Below are positions 14,215-17,470 of a stretch of 17,470 bases of DNA, piece after piece. The notes under the pieces were generated by a model. The model was not told the DNA's origin and did no database searches. It saw only the letters and a list, made by a program, of their open reading frames with translations. The stretch's first letter is position 1, and each line of letters opens with the position of its first letter. The position numbers and the translations under genes are program-made. This stretch comes from JBIOJM01 sp044450785 (lineage in GTDB: Bacteria; Planctomycetota; Planctomycetia; Isosphaerales; Isosphaeraceae): contig JBIOJM010000212.1 of NCBI GenBank assembly GCA_044450785.1, forward strand, positions 1 through 17,470, read 5' to 3'.

Positions 14215-15954
14215 ATGGCAGCCATCCAGGCGAATTCAACAACGTTCCTGGTCCTGGCCCGCAGGGCCTCTTCGCTCCGGGTGCCCGCACAGTTGGGGCC
14301 CTGGCTGCACGGAGTCGCCCGGCGGACGGCGCGGAAGGTGAAGGCGCGGCGGTCTCGGCTCGATCGCCTCATGCGGCGCGCGACAGCCCGGGCTGAGATC
14401 GAAGCCAAGCCCGAGACCGATCAGGTCATCAATCGACATGAGGAGGCCGAAGTGTTGCACGACGAGATACAGAAGAGCATGGCGATCAAGAACGTCGCCA
14501 GTGTCATCGGGGCCATTCTTGTCTTCGGCCTGATCGCGGCGGGCTCTGCTGCGCTTGCCTTCCAGCCGCCGGCCAAGCGGCCGAAACCGCCCGAGCCGCC
14601 TTCATCGACCGAAAAGGCAAGCCCGGCGAAAGACGACGTCAAGTCGATCCTCTCCAACGGCGGGTTCGAGCGCGGCGACGCCAAAGACCCATCGCCCGAC
14701 GCCTGGGAAACCGGGGCAGAGGTCGCCAGCGTCGAGTACCACTGGGACCGCACCGTCGCCCATCGCGGCCGCGCCAGCCTGCACCTCAAGACGGCCCGGC
14801 GCTATTTCCCAATCGCGCAGTGGTCGCAGGGAGTCAAACGCGCCGGCGCCACACCGGGCCTCAAGGTCAGCGCCTTCGTCAAGGCCAAGAAAATGACAAA
14901 GGCCATCCTGGACGTCCAGTTCATCGACCGGGATGGCAAGCAGACCCATCAGTGGGCTGTCTACATCGGAGCGAAGGAGAACGGTGCACCCCCGGTCACG
15001 CATGATTGGAAAAAGTACGAGGGGGTCGTCAAGATCCCCGACGGGACAGAAACGATCATCGTCGCCGCTCAGATCTATGGGCCCGGCGAGGTGTGGTTCG
15101 ACGACGTCGTGGCCGACTACAGCGACGCCGCGCCGACGGATCCCATCGGTTTCATCCCGCCCGCCGCCGCACCAGCGAGTCCCGAATCCGACGTCGCCGG
15201 CGTCCCCTTGGAGGACCGGAAGGCGGGAGATGACCCTCGGAAACGCTATATCTTGATCGGACCGGCGGCCGTGACGACCGCCGTTCCGGAACAGGGTTAC
15301 AGGCTCCTGATCCTCCTGCCGGGCGGCAACGGCAGCGCAGATTTCCGTGGGTTCGCGCAGCGGATCGCGAAGAACGCCTTGCCGTCTGGCTACCTGGTCG
15401 CCGAGCTCGTGTCCGTCGCCTGGACACCCGAGCAGGCCCGGGACGTCGTCTGGCCGAAGGTAGCGGACAAGTTGGCCAAGGTCGGCTTCCCGACCGAGGA
15501 GTTTGTCGATGCCGTGATCACCGACGTCACGCGGACCAGGAAGGTCGACCCGCGCTTTGTGTTCACCCTCGGCTGGTCGTCGGGGGGACCGCCGGTCTAT
15601 TCGACCTCGCTGCGACGAGGCACCCGCGTCACGGGTTCGTTCGTCGCCATGTCGGTCTTCCGACCGGGCCAGCTTCCACCGCTCGAGAACGCCAGGGGGC
15701 ACGCCTACTACCTGTACCACTCCCAGGAAGACCAGCTTTGCCCTTTTCGGATGGCGGAAGAGGCGGCCAAGAAGTTACAAGCGAACGGAGCGACGGTGAA
15801 ACTCGCCACGTACGCCGGCGGCCACGGCTGGACAGGCCGCGTCTACGACGACATCCGTGCGGGAATCGAATGGCTTCAGAAAAGGCAGGCCCGTCCCGAG
15901 CCCACAAATGGCGACGTCACGAAGATTCAGTGCGTACAACGCCCCGATGCCTGA
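14215..15954 (+). CDS. Chimeric membrane hydrolase with a truncated ECF sigma-factor N-terminus
   Basis: The 579-residue product has four parts. Residues 1-86 match the middle of planctomycete ECF sigma factors (F-L-V-L-A-R-R-A-S-S-L-R, L-G-P-W-L-H-G-V-A-R-R, then E-E-A-E-V-L-H-D-E-I). They lack the start of region 2 and all of region 4, so sigma activity is not expected. Residues 87-117 are a membrane segment (K-S-M-A-I-K then hydrophobic to L-A-F-Q) resembling the membrane tail of such sigma factors, then a Pro/Lys linker. Residues 146-303 look like a carbohydrate-binding beta-sandwich (S-N-G-G-F-E-R-G, V-W-F-D-D-V). Residues 345-565 are an alpha/beta hydrolase with G-W-S-S-G (nucleophile S455), D506 in S-Q-E-D-Q and H537 in G-G-H-G-W, esterase-like. 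A strong Shine-Dalgarno, AGGAAGGGGG at 14202-14211, supports ATG 14215; ATG 14479 is an alternative giving only the signal-anchored enzyme. The basic N-terminus predicts the enzyme lies outside the cytoplasm. Confidence 0.75.
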   Translation: MAAIQANSTTFLVLARRASSLRVPAQLGPWLHGVARRTARKVKARRSRLDRLMRRATARAEIEAKPETDQVINRHEEAEVLHDEIQKSMAIKNVASVIGAILVFGLIAAGSAALAFQPPAKRPKPPEPPSSTEKASPAKDDVKSILSNGGFERGDAKDPSPDAWETGAEVASVEYHWDRTVAHRGRASLHLKTARRYFPIAQWSQGVKRAGATPGLKVSAFVKAKKMTKAILDVQFIDRDGKQTHQWAVYIGAKENGAPPVTHDWKKYEGVVKIPDGTETIIVAAQIYGPGEVWFDDVVADYSDAAPTDPIGFIPPAAAPASPESDVAGVPLEDRKAGDDPRKRYILIGPAAVTTAVPEQGYRLLILLPGGNGSADFRGFAQRIAKNALPSGYLVAELVSVAWTPEQARDVVWPKVADKLAKVGFPTEEFVDAVITDVTRTRKVDPRFVFTLGWSSGGPPVYSTSLRRGTRVTGSFVAMSVFRPGQLPPLENARGHAYYLYHSQEDQLCPFRMAEEAAKKLQANGATVKLATYAGGHGWTGRVYDDIRAGIEWLQKRQARPEPTNGDVTKIQCVQRPDA

Positions 15955-15963
15955 AAACAGAAC

Positions 15964-15999
15964 ACATCCGACGGCTCTCGGGGAAGAGCCATCGGATGT
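15964..15999. terminator. Bidirectional terminator between convergent genes
   Basis: Inverted repeat ACATCCGACGGCTCT (15964-15978) and AGAGCCATCGGATGT (15985-15999) forms a 15-bp stem with one imperfect pair (G-U in one strand's RNA, A-C in the other's) and a 6-base loop (CGGGGA). On the minus strand it is followed by a T-rich run (TGTTCTGTTTTC), on the plus strand by CTCCTTCTC. It lies 9 bases after the plus-strand stop and 45 bases after the minus-strand stop, so it can serve both genes. Confidence 0.82.
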
Positions 16000-16044
16000 C
16001 TCCTTCTCGCGCGCGGGCGGAATCAAGAGTGCTGGCCGACGCGC

Positions 16045-17470
16045 TCAGAACTCGACCTTGTACTTGAGCGTCAATTTCTTGCGGATTTCGGCCGTCTTTT
16101 CCTCGAGCATGGTGAAGACCGCGATCTGGTTCGACTTGAGCACGGCTGTCTCCTGTTTTCGCATCACCGATGTGGAGAGGGAAAGGGACGTTCCGCCGCC
16201 GTAGAAACCCCCGCCGTACCCCTGGCTGCCCGCCATCGATGCCTGGCGGTAGCTGGCGTCGAGGCTCGCGTTCTTCGAGAGATTGCGCATGTTGCGAAAA
16301 GTCTCGCTCACGCCGGCGCCATAGGCGATGAGTTCCTCGTCAACGTTGAGCACCGGCAGGCGATCGATCTCCAGCGCCGCCTTGTTGACCATCATCCGCG
16401 CGAGCTTTGGCGACCCGGCACCCTTGACTTCGGCACGGAGCGTGTCGATGAGCAGGCTCACGTGCTGGAAGTACTTCTTCGACGTTGTGACCTTCAAGTC
16501 CTCCGGCGAGGAGGATTTCACGGACTCACGAGAAGTCCCTGGGGCGTTCGGGCTGGCCGCCTGGAGGGCCAGTGTCTCCGCGGGGATCGGGATCAGGTCC
16601 GTGAGCATCCGCAGCCCCTTGGTGGAGAGACGTCCCTCGAGCGTGACGGCCTTGGCCTCGACGCGAACCGCCCAGTTCTTGATTTCGTCGTCGAGCATCA
16701 TACCGTGGTTCTCGAGTGCCTCGAACAGCAGGGCCTTGGCGACCTGCTTCAGCGGGGCGGGCGACTCGCCGAAATCGACCCGCATCTTTCCGTTCAGTCG
16801 GTCGGTCGCAACCACGGTGAGGGTCACGCCCTTCATCGAGGTGAGCACTTTGGTCAGCGCGTCGAGATCGACCTCCTTGCCCGCGAGGCTCTCAGCGTGG
16901 TGCAGCTTGTCGCGAACCTGGCGGCTTGTGAACAAGTCTCCGAGGTCGAACGCGACGACCATGTGATCCCTGCCATGCGCGAGCTGGATGGCTTTCTGGA
17001 GATACTCCGAGACCTGCGGATCCTCATGACGCTGGATCTTCCGTAGCCACCGTCCCAGGTCCTGCCGGTTGGCCGGGAAGGAGACGCCCAGGATCGTGGG
17101 CTTGAACGAGACGAAGAAGGCGTTGCGGGGCGAGAAGGCGACCTGCTGGCCCTCCACGGTATCGAGATAGCCCCCTTCCATCTTGGACAGGTACGGCAGC
17201 GACACGTCACTGGTCGTTTCGATCAACGCGACGTCCCAGATATCCTCAAAATCGGCGACGAAGTCGAGCTTCGACGCGAGCATGTAGCGCTCCGCGTTGA
17301 TCGGGAAGTGGAGCGACTTCCCCTGGGACGAGTTGGCCTTGTCGCGCCACTTCTCCTTCATCGCGATCGGGCTCATGAGCATCCGTTCCACGTCGATCAG
17401 GATGAGCGTGTTGGCCGAATCGGGAACTCGCCGGAGCAAGTCCATGTAGTTCGCCGAGGCCATCGCCGTA
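16045..17470 (-). CDS. Secreted protein of unknown function, 5' end beyond the window
   Basis: At least 472 residues run from ATG 17463 to the stop at 16045. The frame stays open to the right edge, and the first residues (M-A-S-A-N-Y-M-D-L-L) look like the end of a signal peptide (A-x-A cleavage) rather than a true start. The real N-terminus is therefore probably outside the window. The sequence begins with L-L-R-R-V-P-D-S-A-N-T-L-I-L-I-D-V, a pattern I associate with planctomycete exported proteins of unknown role. It continues with mixed alpha/beta segments, a Ser/Pro linker around 305-325, a Gly/Tyr patch (G-Y-G-G-G-F-Y-G-G-G, near 415-424) and a charged C-terminus. No catalytic motif is recognised. 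Its transcripts probably end at the hairpin at 15964-15999. Confidence 0.78.
   Translation of the reverse strand, partial: TAMASANYMDLLRRVPDSANTLILIDVERMLMSPIAMKEKWRDKANSSQGKSLHFPINAERYMLASKLDFVADFEDIWDVALIETTSDVSLPYLSKMEGGYLDTVEGQQVAFSPRNAFFVSFKPTILGVSFPANRQDLGRWLRKIQRHEDPQVSEYLQKAIQLAHGRDHMVVAFDLGDLFTSRQVRDKLHHAESLAGKEVDLDALTKVLTSMKGVTLTVVATDRLNGKMRVDFGESPAPLKQVAKALLFEALENHGMMLDDEIKNWAVRVEAKAVTLEGRLSTKGLRMLTDLIPIPAETLALQAASPNAPGTSRESVKSSSPEDLKVTTSKKYFQHVSLLIDTLRAEVKGAGSPKLARMMVNKAALEIDRLPVLNVDEELIAYGAGVSETFRNMRNLSKNASLDASYRQASMAGSQGYGGGFYGGGTSLSLSTSVMRKQETAVLKSNQIAVFTMLEEKTAEIRKKLTLKYKVEF

Noticed and set aside
14602..15720. A 372-codon minus-strand frame opposite the chimeric hydrolase
   Set aside because: No domain is recognisable, while the plus strand has an alpha/beta hydrolase triad and a strong ribosome site.

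Overview
The window is GC-rich bacterial chromosome, almost certainly from a planctomycete of the Isosphaeraceae/Gemmatales type. The evidence is the gene families present: a Tat-exported DUF1501 protein, a DUF1080 protein, a PEP-CTERM protein, and a remnant of the distinctive planctomycete ECF sigma factor. No rRNA, tRNA, CRISPR array, insertion sequence or phage gene was seen. This placement is inference from family content; no database search was made.

Layout: 1-1239 (-) is a DUF1501 protein cut by the left edge. 1240-1917 is a small gene graveyard holding a second, decayed copy of the 5' end of the next gene, then two tiny overlapping reading frames. 1918-3738 (+) is a membrane-anchored MutS-type ATPase. 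It converges, stop codon on stop codon, with a metallo-beta-lactamase-fold hydrolase (3735-4517, -). A roughly 480-base divergent intergenic region follows. Then comes a co-oriented run: a secreted helical/HEAT-like protein (4996-6678), a small lipoprotein (6696-7166), a CorA-type metal transporter (7163-8218, ATGA overlap) and RecJ (8265-10055). On the minus strand follow a ROK sugar kinase (10124-11113), a DUF1080 protein (11253-11927), a PEP-CTERM protein (12195-12917) and a RES/Xre toxin-antitoxin pair (13049-14016). On the plus strand, 14215-15954 is a chimeric protein: the middle of an ECF sigma factor, its membrane tail, a carbohydrate-binding-like domain and an alpha/beta hydrolase. 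A bidirectional terminator separates it from a minus-strand secreted protein of unknown function cut by the right edge.

The best-supported regulation is at the RES/Xre operon. A near-consensus promoter has two copies of a GCCAnnTGGC-type palindrome, 22 bp apart, one between -35 and -10 and one just downstream of -10. This is what an autorepressed toxin-antitoxin promoter should look like. Sigma70-like promoters were also read by eye upstream of the DUF1501, hydrolase, HEAT-like, ROK and DUF1080 genes. Two of them share a 12-base core and the same 17-base spacing.

The most unusual objects are the sigma-factor-derived membrane hydrolase at 14215, the repeat-flanked relic cassette upstream of the MutS-like gene, and the truncation junction between the toxin-antitoxin promoter and the chimeric gene. 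No complete novel multi-gene system is evident.
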